Notes under the pieces: model-generated | What the model was told of the DNA's origin: nothing | The model's input: only the letters and a program-made list of their open reading frames with translations | Database searches by the model: none | Origin: Salinibaculum litoreum | GTDB taxonomy: Archaea > Halobacteriota > Halobacteria > Halobacteriales > Haloarculaceae | DNA: 64,000 nucleotides | NCBI GenBank assembly: GCA_009789175.1 | Contig: CP046866.1 | Coordinates: 1,674,001-1,738,000, forward strand | Direction of reading: 5' to 3' | Program-made: the position numbers and the translations under genes | Shown here: piece by piece, positions 52,467-61,043 of the stretch | Layout: each line of letters begins with the position of its first letter | How positions within the stretch are numbered: position 1 is the stretch's first letter

Positions 52467-53861
52467 TCACTCCGAGCGAATACCGGGCAGCCGAATCGTC
52501 ACGACGTTGCCGTCATCGCGCCTGCGGAAATCGATGTCGCCCCCGGCGAGGTCGACAATCCAGTAGACGAGCCACAGGCCGAGGCCGCTGCTGTGATAGG
52601 TAGCCGTCATCTCGTGTTCGCCGGTCAGGACGCGGTACTCGTGGTCGGGAATCGGCGGACAGTTGTCGCTGACGGTCACCTCGGCAGTGTCCCCCACACG
52701 ACGGGTCGTCACCCGGACCGTCGGGTCGGGGGTCTCGGCGTGACAGAGTGCATTCTCCAGCAGTTCGAGTATCGCCAGTTCGGTCTGTTCGAGCGCCTCG
52801 GCCTCGACTGGCTGGAGGTCCGTCTGGATAGTCGCCTCGGGGTAGCGGTCAGTCAATGAGCGGACGGCAGATGTCGTGACCGTACGGAGATTGACAGGTC
52901 TGGTCGAGACGGGCTCTTTCAAGAGCGTGATTATCTCCCGCTGTTTCTCGGCAGTTTCGACCAGGTTTTCGCCGACCCGGCGGATGACCGCGGCCTTCTC
53001 CGCGGGCTGGTCATCGGGGTACTCCTCGATGAGTTCGGCGTTGGAGATGATGGCGTTCATATCGTTGCGCAGGTTGTGTCGCAACAGGGTGTCAAGGACG
53101 GCGAGTTGCCGCTCGCGTCGCCGCCGGTCGGTAATATCGCGTGTGAAGCCAGCGATGCGGACGACCTCGCCGTCCTCGCATATCGGTTCGCCCTGCACCC
53201 AGACCCAGTTGCCGTAGTCGATGGCGGGGTTGACACGGTACTCCATATCCACGGACTCACCCATCGAGAGTTGGTCCATCGCCTCCGCGACGGCTGGCCG
53301 GTCCTTGGGATGGATACACTCGAGCAGTGTTGAAGGGTCGTCCTCCAGTTCTTCGACGGTCGTTCCATAGACCGCCTCGTAGGCCTCGTTACAGAAGAGC
53401 AGCTCCTCCCAGTCGGCGTCGAACAGCCAGAGCACCTCACTGGTCCGTGCGGCGATGTGCTGCAGGCGAAGTTCCATCTCCTGGCGTTCCTGTTCGACTT
53501 CCACCCGGTCGGTCACGTCCCGCGAACTGATGACGTAGCCGTCGATGGCCTCGTCAGTCAGGTTCGACATCCGGCTCTCCAGCCAGACCCAGTCGCCACC
53601 CGCGCCCTCGTGACGATAGGTCTGAGTTATCTCGGAGAATCCCGGCTCGTTGATGACCCGCTCGAAAGCGGACACCACCTCGGACCGGTCTTCGGGATGG
53701 ATGTACTCCCACGCGACAGTGCCGACGAGCGTCTCCGGGTCGAATCCGAGTATCTGCTTGGCAGCGCCACTGACGTACGTAAACGTCCCGTCAGCGTCGA
53801 TCACCGAGATTTTGTCCCGGGAGTACTCCAGCAGGACAGCCGTCGCCGACTGCTCGACCAT
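52467..53861 (-). CDS. Soluble histidine kinase with two PAS domains
   Basis: The 464-residue protein has two PAS domains (about 5-125, and 130-250 ending FTRDITDRRRRERQLAVLDT), a HisKA-like segment with H262 (LLRHNLRNDMNAIISNAELI) and HATPase (SDNCPPIPDHE, SSGLGLWLVYWIVD). The HATPase G1-like box reads DNCPPIP instead of DxGxGIP, so both motif glycines are replaced; ATP binding may be altered. No receiver is adjacent. Confidence 0.88.
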   Translation of the reverse strand: MVEQSATAVLLEYSRDKISVIDADGTFTYVSGAAKQILGFDPETLVGTVAWEYIHPEDRSEVVSAFERVINEPGFSEITQTYRHEGAGGDWVWLESRMSNLTDEAIDGYVISSRDVTDRVEVEQERQEMELRLQHIAARTSEVLWLFDADWEELLFCNEAYEAVYGTTVEELEDDPSTLLECIHPKDRPAVAEAMDQLSMGESVDMEYRVNPAIDYGNWVWVQGEPICEDGEVVRIAGFTRDITDRRRRERQLAVLDTLLRHNLRNDMNAIISNAELIEEYPDDQPAEKAAVIRRVGENLVETAEKQREIITLLKEPVSTRPVNLRTVTTSAVRSLTDRYPEATIQTDLQPVEAEALEQTELAILELLENALCHAETPDPTVRVTTRRVGDTAEVTVSDNCPPIPDHEYRVLTGEHEMTATYHSSGLGLWLVYWIVDLAGGDIDFRRRDDGNVVTIRLPGIRSE

Positions 53862-53987
53862 AGGTCAGGTTAGCGCGCAGACGCAAAAGTACTATGGCGC
53901 TGCTAACCCCCATGAGTCGAGGCCTGCCGACAGTCGAGGAGTGACGCTCCGCAACCACTAAACGCCGGCCGCGCCTGCTGTCTCCCA

Positions 53988-55502
53988 ATGGATTGGACGG
54001 AGAAATACCGGCCTTCGACGCTGTCGGAGGTGCGGGGCAACGACAAGGCTCGCGACGCCCTCAAAAAGTGGGCCAGAACCTGGGACGACCACCGCGACGC
54101 GGTCATCCTGCACGGCTCGCCGGGCGTCGGGAAGACCTCCGCCGCCCACGCGCTGGCCAACGACATGGACTGGCCGACCATCGAGTTCAACGCCAGTGAC
54201 ACCCGCACCAAAGACGTCATCGAACAGGTCGCAGGCGAGGCGGCCAAGTCGGGGACGCTCACCGCCGGCAGCAGCGGCCGGCGGGTCGTCATCATGGACG
54301 AGGCCGACAACATCCACGGCAACGCCGACCGCGGCGGGTCCCGTGCCATCACCAGCCTCGTCAAGGAGGCCGGCCAGCCGATGGTTCTCATCGCCAACGA
54401 GTTCTACGATATGTCAAACGGCCTTCGCAACGCCTGTCAGGACATCGAGTTCCGGGACGTGTCCAAACGCTCTATCGTCCCCGTCCTCCGAGATGTCTGT
54501 CGCAAGGAGGGCATCGAGTTCGAGGACGCCGCACTGGCGTCCATCGCGGAGATGAACAGCGGGGACCTCCGGGGTGCCATCAAGGACCTCCAGGCACAGG
54601 CCGAGGGGAAAGACCGCATCACCGAAGACGACGTTATCAGCGGCGAGCGCGACCGGACCGAAGGCGTCTTCGACTACCTCGATACCGTCATCAAGAAGGC
54701 CGGGCCACAGGAGGCACTGGAAGCCTCCTACGACGTAGACGAGACACCGGACGACCTCATCAACTGGATAGAGGACAACATGCCCAAAGATTACGAGGGC
54801 GAAGAGTTGGCCCGTGCCTACCACTACCTGGCCAACGCGGACCGCTGGCTCGGGCGTGTGCGCGCGACACAGAATTACTCGTTTTGGCGCTACGCTGGCG
54901 ATAACATGACCGCTGGCGTCGCTGCCGCCCGCGACGGCGAGAAGGGTGGCTGGACGCGCTATGGCCCACCGAGTTACTGGTCGAAACTCGGGCGAACGCG
55001 GGGGACCCGCGACAAACGCGACTACGTTGCCCAGCAGATTGCCGAGACGGCTGGTGTCTCGATGAGTACAGCCCGCCGGGACGTGATGCCCCACCTCTCG
55101 GTGATGACCCACCACTGCAAGAACCGCGAACTGACTGTGGCGATGGCTGCCCGGTACGACCTCGAAGCCGAGCATATCTCGTTTGTCACCGGCAGCGGCA
55201 AGGACACGAACAAGGTCCAGTCAATCGTCGAAGACGCAGCCGAACTCCGGGAGGAACTGGCTGCGGACAACGCAGACGGTGCCTTCGAAGGCGAGTCAGA
55301 AGCGCCGGGTATCGACGACGAGGATGGACCGTCGGGAGACGACGAACCCGACAGCGGTGAGACAGCAGCGGCCGAGACAGGCGGCAGCGAGACACAGACA
55401 ACACTCACCGGCGAATCCACAGAAGAGAGTGCAGACGACGAATCGGCTACGGAGGATACAGCGGACGACGACCAGCAGGCAGGTCTGGGCGATTTCGTCT
55501 AG
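53988..55502 (+). CDS. rfcL: Replication factor C large subunit
   Basis: The 504-residue clamp-loader subunit has AAA+ motifs: Walker A GSPGVGKTS (43-51), Walker B VIMDEADNIHG (about 102-112) and the opening MDWTEKYRPSTLSEVRGNDK. After the collar domain a long acidic tail (about residue 415 on) ends in QAGLGDFV, a PIP-box-like motif for PCNA binding. With the small subunits, encoded elsewhere, it loads PCNA onto primed DNA. Its 3' end is separated from the convergent ctaA-like gene by repeat copy C. Confidence 0.97.
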   Translation: MDWTEKYRPSTLSEVRGNDKARDALKKWARTWDDHRDAVILHGSPGVGKTSAAHALANDMDWPTIEFNASDTRTKDVIEQVAGEAAKSGTLTAGSSGRRVVIMDEADNIHGNADRGGSRAITSLVKEAGQPMVLIANEFYDMSNGLRNACQDIEFRDVSKRSIVPVLRDVCRKEGIEFEDAALASIAEMNSGDLRGAIKDLQAQAEGKDRITEDDVISGERDRTEGVFDYLDTVIKKAGPQEALEASYDVDETPDDLINWIEDNMPKDYEGEELARAYHYLANADRWLGRVRATQNYSFWRYAGDNMTAGVAAARDGEKGGWTRYGPPSYWSKLGRTRGTRDKRDYVAQQIAETAGVSMSTARRDVMPHLSVMTHHCKNRELTVAMAARYDLEAEHISFVTGSGKDTNKVQSIVEDAAELREELAADNADGAFEGESEAPGIDDEDGPSGDDEPDSGETAAAETGGSETQTTLTGESTEESADDESATEDTADDDQQAGLGDFV

Positions 55503-55517
55503 AGTCGCGCCGAGGAC

Positions 55518-55602
55518 TCATACTGTTGGCTATACCTTCGTGAAGATATTCGGCACGACAGAGTGCCGAGACTCTTCATGGGCTTATAGCCGACAGTATC
55601 AG
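55518..55602. repeat. Palindromic intergenic repeat, copy C (85 bp)
   Basis: Arms ATACTGTTGGCTATA (55520-55534) and TATAGCCGACAGTAT (55585-55599) pair with one wobble; inner stems TGAAGA/TCTTCA and CGGCAC/GTGCCG follow. It is the same length as copy A. It ends exactly at the base before the stop codon of the convergent ctaA-like gene (55603-55605). Confidence 0.85.
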
Positions 55603-56094
55603 TTAGTCATCAGCACTGGATAGGGAGGATGCCTCGGAGTCGGCCACCGTCGCGGTGGAACCGTCCGCACCGGCGAAGGCCAGGGTAGTGACGATGACCA
55701 TCGCACAGAGGATGGTCAGCGCCGCGGCGTGGTGGGCCACCTGCGCCATGATGCCGAAGTTGAGGATGGTGTTCGCACCCAGCAGCACCTGCACCGGAAG
55801 CACGACAACGGCGATGGCGGACGCGTATTTCGTTATCCGGTTGCGGTCGCTGCGCCAGGCAGCGTAGGTCGTGCCGAGGATGAAAAACCCGGTTATCATC
55901 GCGACAAAGCGGTGGAACCACTCGATGAAACTCGGCCAGGTCTTCGGGAAGAGACCGAGCCAGCCATCACAGAGCGGCCAGCGGCCGGCACAGGCCAGCC
56001 CTGCACCGGACGCACCGGTGTACACACCGAGCAGGATGAGTCCGAACGTCAGGCCCGTCGTCGTCGCGGCGAGGTGCCGAAACGAGAGGTTCAT
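55603..56094 (-). CDS. ctaA: Half-size heme A synthase-like protein (CtaA/Cox15)
   Basis: The 163-residue protein has four membrane segments, the Cys pair LACAGRWPLCDG in the first loop, FIEWFHRFVAM (ExxHR heme-ligand motif) and QVAHHAAALTIL. Archaeal CtaA proteins are half the length of bacterial ones and act as dimers; they oxidise heme O to heme A for terminal oxidases. The ATG at 56094 starts the conserved NLSFRHLAATTT; the frame is open to 56124. Confidence 0.9.
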   Translation of the reverse strand: MNLSFRHLAATTTGLTFGLILLGVYTGASGAGLACAGRWPLCDGWLGLFPKTWPSFIEWFHRFVAMITGFFILGTTYAAWRSDRNRITKYASAIAVVVLPVQVLLGANTILNFGIMAQVAHHAAALTILCAMVIVTTLAFAGADGSTATVADSEASSLSSADD

Positions 56095-56250
56095 ACTCCC
56101 AACTCGGGACTGGATGTATATCAACCCGGCTATTCCTGTGTCCAGAGCGAACGGAGACCAAAGAAGGAGGCGAATAACTGTCTAGTAAATTCGACTGACA
56201 ACGAAATTACGTTCGATGGGCTTTTTGTGTCGGCACAGGAGGGTAGTAGC

Positions 56251-58506
56251 ATGGGACTTGACGAGGACGCACTCGATTATCACCGGGAGGAGCCGCCCGG
56301 AAAGCTGGAGATTTCGACAACGAAGCCGACCAACACACAGCGCGACCTGAGTCTGGCGTACTCGCCGGGCGTGGCTGCGCCCTGTCGCGAGATTCGGGAC
56401 AACGAAGAGAAGTCCTACTCGTACACCGCGAAAGGGAACATGGTCGGCGTCGTCTCCAACGGGTCGGCCGTGCTGGGGCTGGGAGACATCGGTCCCTCGG
56501 CCTCGAAACCCGTCATGGAGGGGAAAGGCGTCCTGTTCAAACGCTTTGCCGACATCGACGTCTTCGATATCGAACTCGACCAGGACAGCGCCGAGCAGAT
56601 GGTCCAGTCCATCTCCGCGATGGAGCCGACGTTCGGGGGCATCAATCTGGAGGATATCAAGGCCCCGGAATGTTTCGAGGTGGAGGAACGGCTTCGCGAG
56701 GAGATGGATATTCCCGTCTTCCACGACGACCAGCACGGGACTGCCATCATCTCCGGTGCGGCTCTCCTCAACGCCGTCGACATTTCCGGGAAGACTCTCG
56801 AGGAACTGAACATCGTCTTCTCCGGGGCCGGCGCGAGTGCGATTGCCACTGCACGGTTCTACGTCTCCCTCGGGGCCCGCAAGGAGAACATCACCATGTG
56901 TGACTCCAGTGGCATCATCACCGAACAGCGCGCCCAGGAAGGTGACGTCAACGAATTCAAACAGGAGTTTGCCCGCGACGTGCCCGAGGGCGGACTCGAA
57001 GAAGCGATGGAGGGTGCGGACGTCTTCGTCGGCCTCTCGATTGGCGGCCTCGTCGACGAGGATATGATTCGTTCGATGGGCGACAACCCCATCATCTTCG
57101 CGATGGCCAACCCGGACCCGGAAATCGACTACGACAAAGCCAAGAGTGCCCGCGACGACACCGTCATCGTCGCCACCGGTCGCTCTGATTACCCAAACCA
57201 GGTCAACAACGTGCTCGGTTTCCCCTTCATCTTCCGTGGAGCCCTCGATGCGCGTGCGACCGAAATCAACGAAGAAATGAAAGTCGCCGCTGCGGAGGCG
57301 CTGGCGACACTGGCCCGTGAAGACGTGCCCGACGCCGTGGTGAAAGCCTACGGTGACGAACCGCTACAGTTCGGGTCGGAGTACATCATTCCCAAACCAC
57401 TGGACCCGCGGGTCCTCTTCGAAGTCGCACCCGCAGTGGCCGATGCCGCCATGGAAAGCGGGGCCGCCCGCAGGGAACTTGACCTCGAAGAGTACACCGA
57501 GCGACTGGAGGCCCGACTGGGCAAGTCCCGCGAGATGATGCGTGTCGTCCTCAACAAGGCAAAGAGCGACCCCAAACGGGTCGTGCTCGCTGAAGGCGAC
57601 GACGAGAAGATGATTCGGGCAGCCTACCAGCTGGTCGACCAGGGCATCGCCCAGCCCGTCCTCATCGGTGACCGCGAGGGCATCTGGGCGGAGATGGACC
57701 GGCTGGGGCTGAGCTTCGAGCCGGAAATCGTCGACCCCGACGAGGGGAACCTCGACCCGTACGCCGACCGGCTGTACGAACTCCGAAAACGGAAGGGGCT
57801 GACTCGCCGCGAGGCGGACGAACTCATCCGGGACGGCAATTATCTGGGCAGCGTCATGGTCGAGATGGGCGATGCCGATGCGATGTTGACGGGCCTGATG
57901 CACCATTACCCTTCGGCGCTTCGCCCGCCGCTTCGCGTCATCGGCACTGCCGAGGACGCCGATTACGCCGCCGGTGTCTACATGCTCACCTTCAAGAACC
58001 GCGTCGTCTTCTGTGTCGACGCCACGGTCAATCAGGACCCCTCGCGGGAGGTCCTCTCGGAGATTACCAAACACACTGCGGAACTGGCCCGCCGGTTCAA
58101 CGTCGAACCGCGTGCCGCATTGCTCTCGTACTCTGATTTCGGCAGCGTCGACAATCCTGGCACACGGAAAGTCAAAAAGGCGGCTGACCGCCTGCGCAAC
58201 GATGACGAGGTGGACTTCCCCGTCGACGGCGAGATGCAGGCCGACACGGCACTGGTCGAGGACGTCCTCAACGACACCTACGAGTTCTCGGACCTGGACG
58301 ACGCGGCAAACATTCTCGTCTTTCCCAACCTCGAAGCCGGCAACATCGGGTACAAACTCCTCCAGCGCCTCGGCGGTGCGGAAGCCATCGGCCCGATGCT
58401 CGTCGGCATGGACGAACCCGTCCACGTCCTCCAGCGTGGCGACGAGGTCAAAGACATCGTGAACCTCGCGGGTGTTGCCGTCGTGGACGCTCAAGAGCAG
58501 GAGTAA
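56251..58506 (+). CDS. maeB: NADP-dependent malic enzyme with phosphotransacetylase-like C-terminal domain
   Basis: The 751-residue protein has a malic enzyme half (about 1-420: SLAYSPGVAAPCREI, VFHDDQHGTAIISGAALLNA, VFSGAGASAIA Rossmann loop) and a phosphate acetyltransferase-like half (about 435-751). It converts malate to pyruvate and CO2. In MaeB enzymes the C-terminal half is regulatory (acetyl-CoA sensing) rather than catalytic. The ATG at 56251 gives MGLDEDALDYHREEPPGKLE, the conserved N-terminus; earlier in-frame residues overlap ctaA antisense sequence. Confidence 0.95.
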   Translation: MGLDEDALDYHREEPPGKLEISTTKPTNTQRDLSLAYSPGVAAPCREIRDNEEKSYSYTAKGNMVGVVSNGSAVLGLGDIGPSASKPVMEGKGVLFKRFADIDVFDIELDQDSAEQMVQSISAMEPTFGGINLEDIKAPECFEVEERLREEMDIPVFHDDQHGTAIISGAALLNAVDISGKTLEELNIVFSGAGASAIATARFYVSLGARKENITMCDSSGIITEQRAQEGDVNEFKQEFARDVPEGGLEEAMEGADVFVGLSIGGLVDEDMIRSMGDNPIIFAMANPDPEIDYDKAKSARDDTVIVATGRSDYPNQVNNVLGFPFIFRGALDARATEINEEMKVAAAEALATLAREDVPDAVVKAYGDEPLQFGSEYIIPKPLDPRVLFEVAPAVADAAMESGAARRELDLEEYTERLEARLGKSREMMRVVLNKAKSDPKRVVLAEGDDEKMIRAAYQLVDQGIAQPVLIGDREGIWAEMDRLGLSFEPEIVDPDEGNLDPYADRLYELRKRKGLTRREADELIRDGNYLGSVMVEMGDADAMLTGLMHHYPSALRPPLRVIGTAEDADYAAGVYMLTFKNRVVFCVDATVNQDPSREVLSEITKHTAELARRFNVEPRAALLSYSDFGSVDNPGTRKVKKAADRLRNDDEVDFPVDGEMQADTALVEDVLNDTYEFSDLDDAANILVFPNLEAGNIGYKLLQRLGGAEAIGPMLVGMDEPVHVLQRGDEVKDIVNLAGVAVVDAQEQE

Positions 58507-58609
58507 CACGGCGACGAGCGGTTTTCTGCAGTGTAGATCTGCCACACATTTCCCTCGAAGAAGACGAAATTATTTAGGTGAAAACGGGACCACCCCCACC
58601 TATCAGACG

Positions 58610-59914
58610 ATGCTTCGGGGGGTACTCATCACGCTCGTGGTGGTCTCGGTCCTCGCCACTGCCTCGCCGGCTTCGGCGGCAGACAACGAGTCGCCGCTGC
58701 CGGCAGCAGGGCTGGACCAGACCGTCGAACAGGGACAGGTCGTGTATCTCGACGCCGGCGGGTCCGTCGACCCGGACGGTGAGATTGTCAGTTTCGAGTG
58801 GACGATTACAGCGCCGGACGGAACGACGATGGAACCGCGGTGTGGCGGCTGTGAGACGACACAGTTCCAGGCGCTCCAGTCCGGCACCTACGAGGTACAG
58901 GTGACGGTAACCGACGATGACGGTGCCACGAGTTCGGATACGATGTATGTCGACAGTCAAGCGGCCGAGCCGGCGTCGGTCTCACTCTATGGCCCGGAGT
59001 CTGTAGTGACCGACGAGACGGCCACGTTCAACGCCAGCGTTACGGCTGGGGACGCGCCACTCTCCCGGGTGGCCTGGTACTGGAACGACACCCGAGACGA
59101 CACCGAGTCCCTCAACGGCACGACGGCATCGCCGTCGGTGAACGAAACGTTCCAGAACACCGGCCAGCGGACGCTGACTGTCGTCGTGACCGACGAGTAC
59201 GGCATCGAGACACGAGTGAATCACTCTGTAACTATCGACCAGGGCAGTGTCCAAGTCAATGGCCCCAACAAAGTAAGCGGGTTCGTCCCATCGACCCCTG
59301 ACGTGGGGGCGTACACGTCCCGAATCGACCGTCCAATTCCACAAAACGATGGTGTCTATCGGCTCAGACTCGAAGACGGTGCGCTCAAAGCGGGGTGGGA
59401 AGACTTCGGGACTCTGTTGAGTGAGGGTGAAATAAAGAAATTAAAAGAATTCCCCGGCGTCAAGAAGAAGTGGTCTTCAGCAGGATGGACAGGTGTGAAC
59501 GAACAGTTGGTCATCACGAACAGTGAAATCAAAAACGACATTGATAAAGACGTAACTAATCACGGGTTCAGGAACGCAAATCTCCAGCACCTAAATCCAA
59601 ATGACCCAGAGTATGCAGAGGTTGACGAAAATGGCAGTAGTAACGATGATGGGACAAACAGCGAATCAACAACTGGAGAACAAAATATCGACCAAGAGAA
59701 TGATGACACGCAGGACTCAGGGCAGTCAGAGCTACCAGACAACCCTCTCGACTTAACTGACCCCGGTAATCTCCAATTCATAGGAGACGCTAACGATGGC
59801 GACGACGCCTCAAAACCAAGAAAAAATAATATGAGAGATAATCAGACGGACCCAACTGGAAACGATGAGAATGGCAGTACCGTAGGCATTGACATACCCG
59901 ATTTGCTTCCTTGA
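58610..59914 (+). CDS. Secreted PKD-domain protein with AT-rich, unrecognised C-terminal part
   Basis: The 434-residue protein has a Sec-type signal (MLRGVLITLVVVSVLATASP, cleavage near ASA-AD), a PKD domain (about 30-115: VYLDAGGSVDPDGEIVSFEW) and a second Ig-like domain (about 120-215). From about residue 225 the sequence changes: a Lys/Asn-rich region (EGEIKKLKEFPGVKKKWSSA) encoded by AT-rich DNA, then an Asp/Asn/Ser-rich tail. The change in base use inside one frame suggests a replaced C-terminus. The function is unknown; a surface or secreted effector is one possibility. Confidence 0.75.
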   Translation: MLRGVLITLVVVSVLATASPASAADNESPLPAAGLDQTVEQGQVVYLDAGGSVDPDGEIVSFEWTITAPDGTTMEPRCGGCETTQFQALQSGTYEVQVTVTDDDGATSSDTMYVDSQAAEPASVSLYGPESVVTDETATFNASVTAGDAPLSRVAWYWNDTRDDTESLNGTTASPSVNETFQNTGQRTLTVVVTDEYGIETRVNHSVTIDQGSVQVNGPNKVSGFVPSTPDVGAYTSRIDRPIPQNDGVYRLRLEDGALKAGWEDFGTLLSEGEIKKLKEFPGVKKKWSSAGWTGVNEQLVITNSEIKNDIDKDVTNHGFRNANLQHLNPNDPEYAEVDENGSSNDDGTNSESTTGEQNIDQENDDTQDSGQSELPDNPLDLTDPGNLQFIGDANDGDDASKPRKNNMRDNQTDPTGNDENGSTVGIDIPDLLP

Positions 59915-60097
59915 GCACTGAAATACCGAGAGAGCTCGGAAACAGTTCATCTCTGTCCTCTTTAGAGGATATTATTATATTTTAATATATCTTTCAGATT
60001 TGAAATCAGTTATTGAAAATGACTGTCTCGAATATAAATTGAATGCGACGGAGTTCTATAATCAAAAGCTCTTCACAGATGCCGTATTAGTCTAAGT
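59915..60097. other. AT-rich gap before IS copy 2
   Basis: This 183-bp stretch is markedly AT-rich (for example TTATTATATTTTAATATATC near 59970-59990), continuing the composition of the preceding gene's C-terminal part. I see no gene. The last 8 bases are the IS target duplication. Confidence 0.6.
60090..60097. repeat. Left target-site duplication of IS copy 2 (GTCTAAGT)
   Basis: It is repeated exactly at 61036-61043 on the other side of the element. Confidence 0.9.
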
Positions 60098-61035
60098 GGC
60101 CGTGGTGAATCACCAGACAGAGCTTGATTTCATGGTTTCAGAGATTGTTTGATGTTGTGAACCGTACACATCAAGACGAGTTCTCGAAATTCACCGTACC
60201 AGGTTCGCGCACGCACGGCGTCGCCGAGCGTGCGCTTAATCGTCGAGAAGACGGTTTCACACATCGCTCTCTGACGGTATTGAGGCCCATCGATCCGCGC
60301 GTTATGCGCGTGATCGATGGGCCGGAACTCACGATGTTTGATCAGCGGTCTTACGCCCTCTTCGCGGAGCTTCTCGCGTAAATCCATCCAATCGTAGCCT
60401 TTGTCCGCCGCGAGGCTGGCGAGGTCGCCCGCGTTGCGGCGGGCGACCTGCCAGCCGAGCTGTGTGTCGTGGCGTTTCGCGGTCGTACAGTGAACGTCCA
60501 GGATCGCTTGGCTTTCTGTGTCGACGAGAGCTGTCGCTTTGAGCGTCTGAACGCGGTAATTTGTCCGACGGCAGTAGTGTTTGCTCGCGTTTTCGCGGTC
60601 AAAGAATGTCGCGTCAATGGCGGCGTGACCGCTCGTGTCGTGCAGCTGCGCCGACAGGCGCAGCAGCACTCGCCAGAGTGCTGTCTTGATTCTGTCAAAC
60701 CACTTCACTAGCGTCGAGTGATCTGGGAGATCGGCCGGTTCGAGGCCGATCTCCCCGAGAATATGTGGCATCTCACTCAGCAGATCCAACGCCTCTCGGT
60801 AGGACTTCTCCAAGTAAACCCGAAGACAATGGAGCGATACGACAGCGTAATCGGCGAAGCCGCCACCCCCTTCGGGGGCGGCGACTTCGCCTCGGCCACC
60901 GACAGCATTTTTAGCTAACTGAACCGCTTTCTTCGTGAAGCGGGAGATCTTCGACATGGATCATCGGCGGTTTCCCGCTTCATTCCACTAGTTCTGACGG
61001 TCGAAGCTGACGCTGTCCAGTGATTCACCAGAGCC
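60098..61035 (-). mobile_element. IS5-like insertion sequence, copy 2 (938 bp)
   Basis: It has the same length, ends and encoded protein as the copy at 12141-13078, offset by 47957 bp. The different 8-bp flanking duplications show that the two copies are independent insertions. The left side faces AT-rich DNA; the right end is 2 nt from the stop codon of the lipoprotein gene. Confidence 0.93.
60130..60957 (-). CDS. IS5-family transposase (copy 2)
   Basis: The 275-residue protein is identical to that of copy 1, with D115, D185 and E234 as likely catalytic residues. Complete and identical copies point to recent transposition. Confidence 0.95.
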   Translation of the reverse strand: MSKISRFTKKAVQLAKNAVGGRGEVAAPEGGGGFADYAVVSLHCLRVYLEKSYREALDLLSEMPHILGEIGLEPADLPDHSTLVKWFDRIKTALWRVLLRLSAQLHDTSGHAAIDATFFDRENASKHYCRRTNYRVQTLKATALVDTESQAILDVHCTTAKRHDTQLGWQVARRNAGDLASLAADKGYDWMDLREKLREEGVRPLIKHREFRPIDHAHNARIDGPQYRQRAMCETVFSTIKRTLGDAVRARTWYGEFRELVLMCTVHNIKQSLKP

Positions 61036-61043
61036 GTCTAAGT
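61036..61043. repeat. Right target-site duplication of IS copy 2 (GTCTAAGT)
   Basis: This copy contains the stop codon (complement CTA at 61038-61040) of the lipoprotein gene. Confidence 0.9.
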
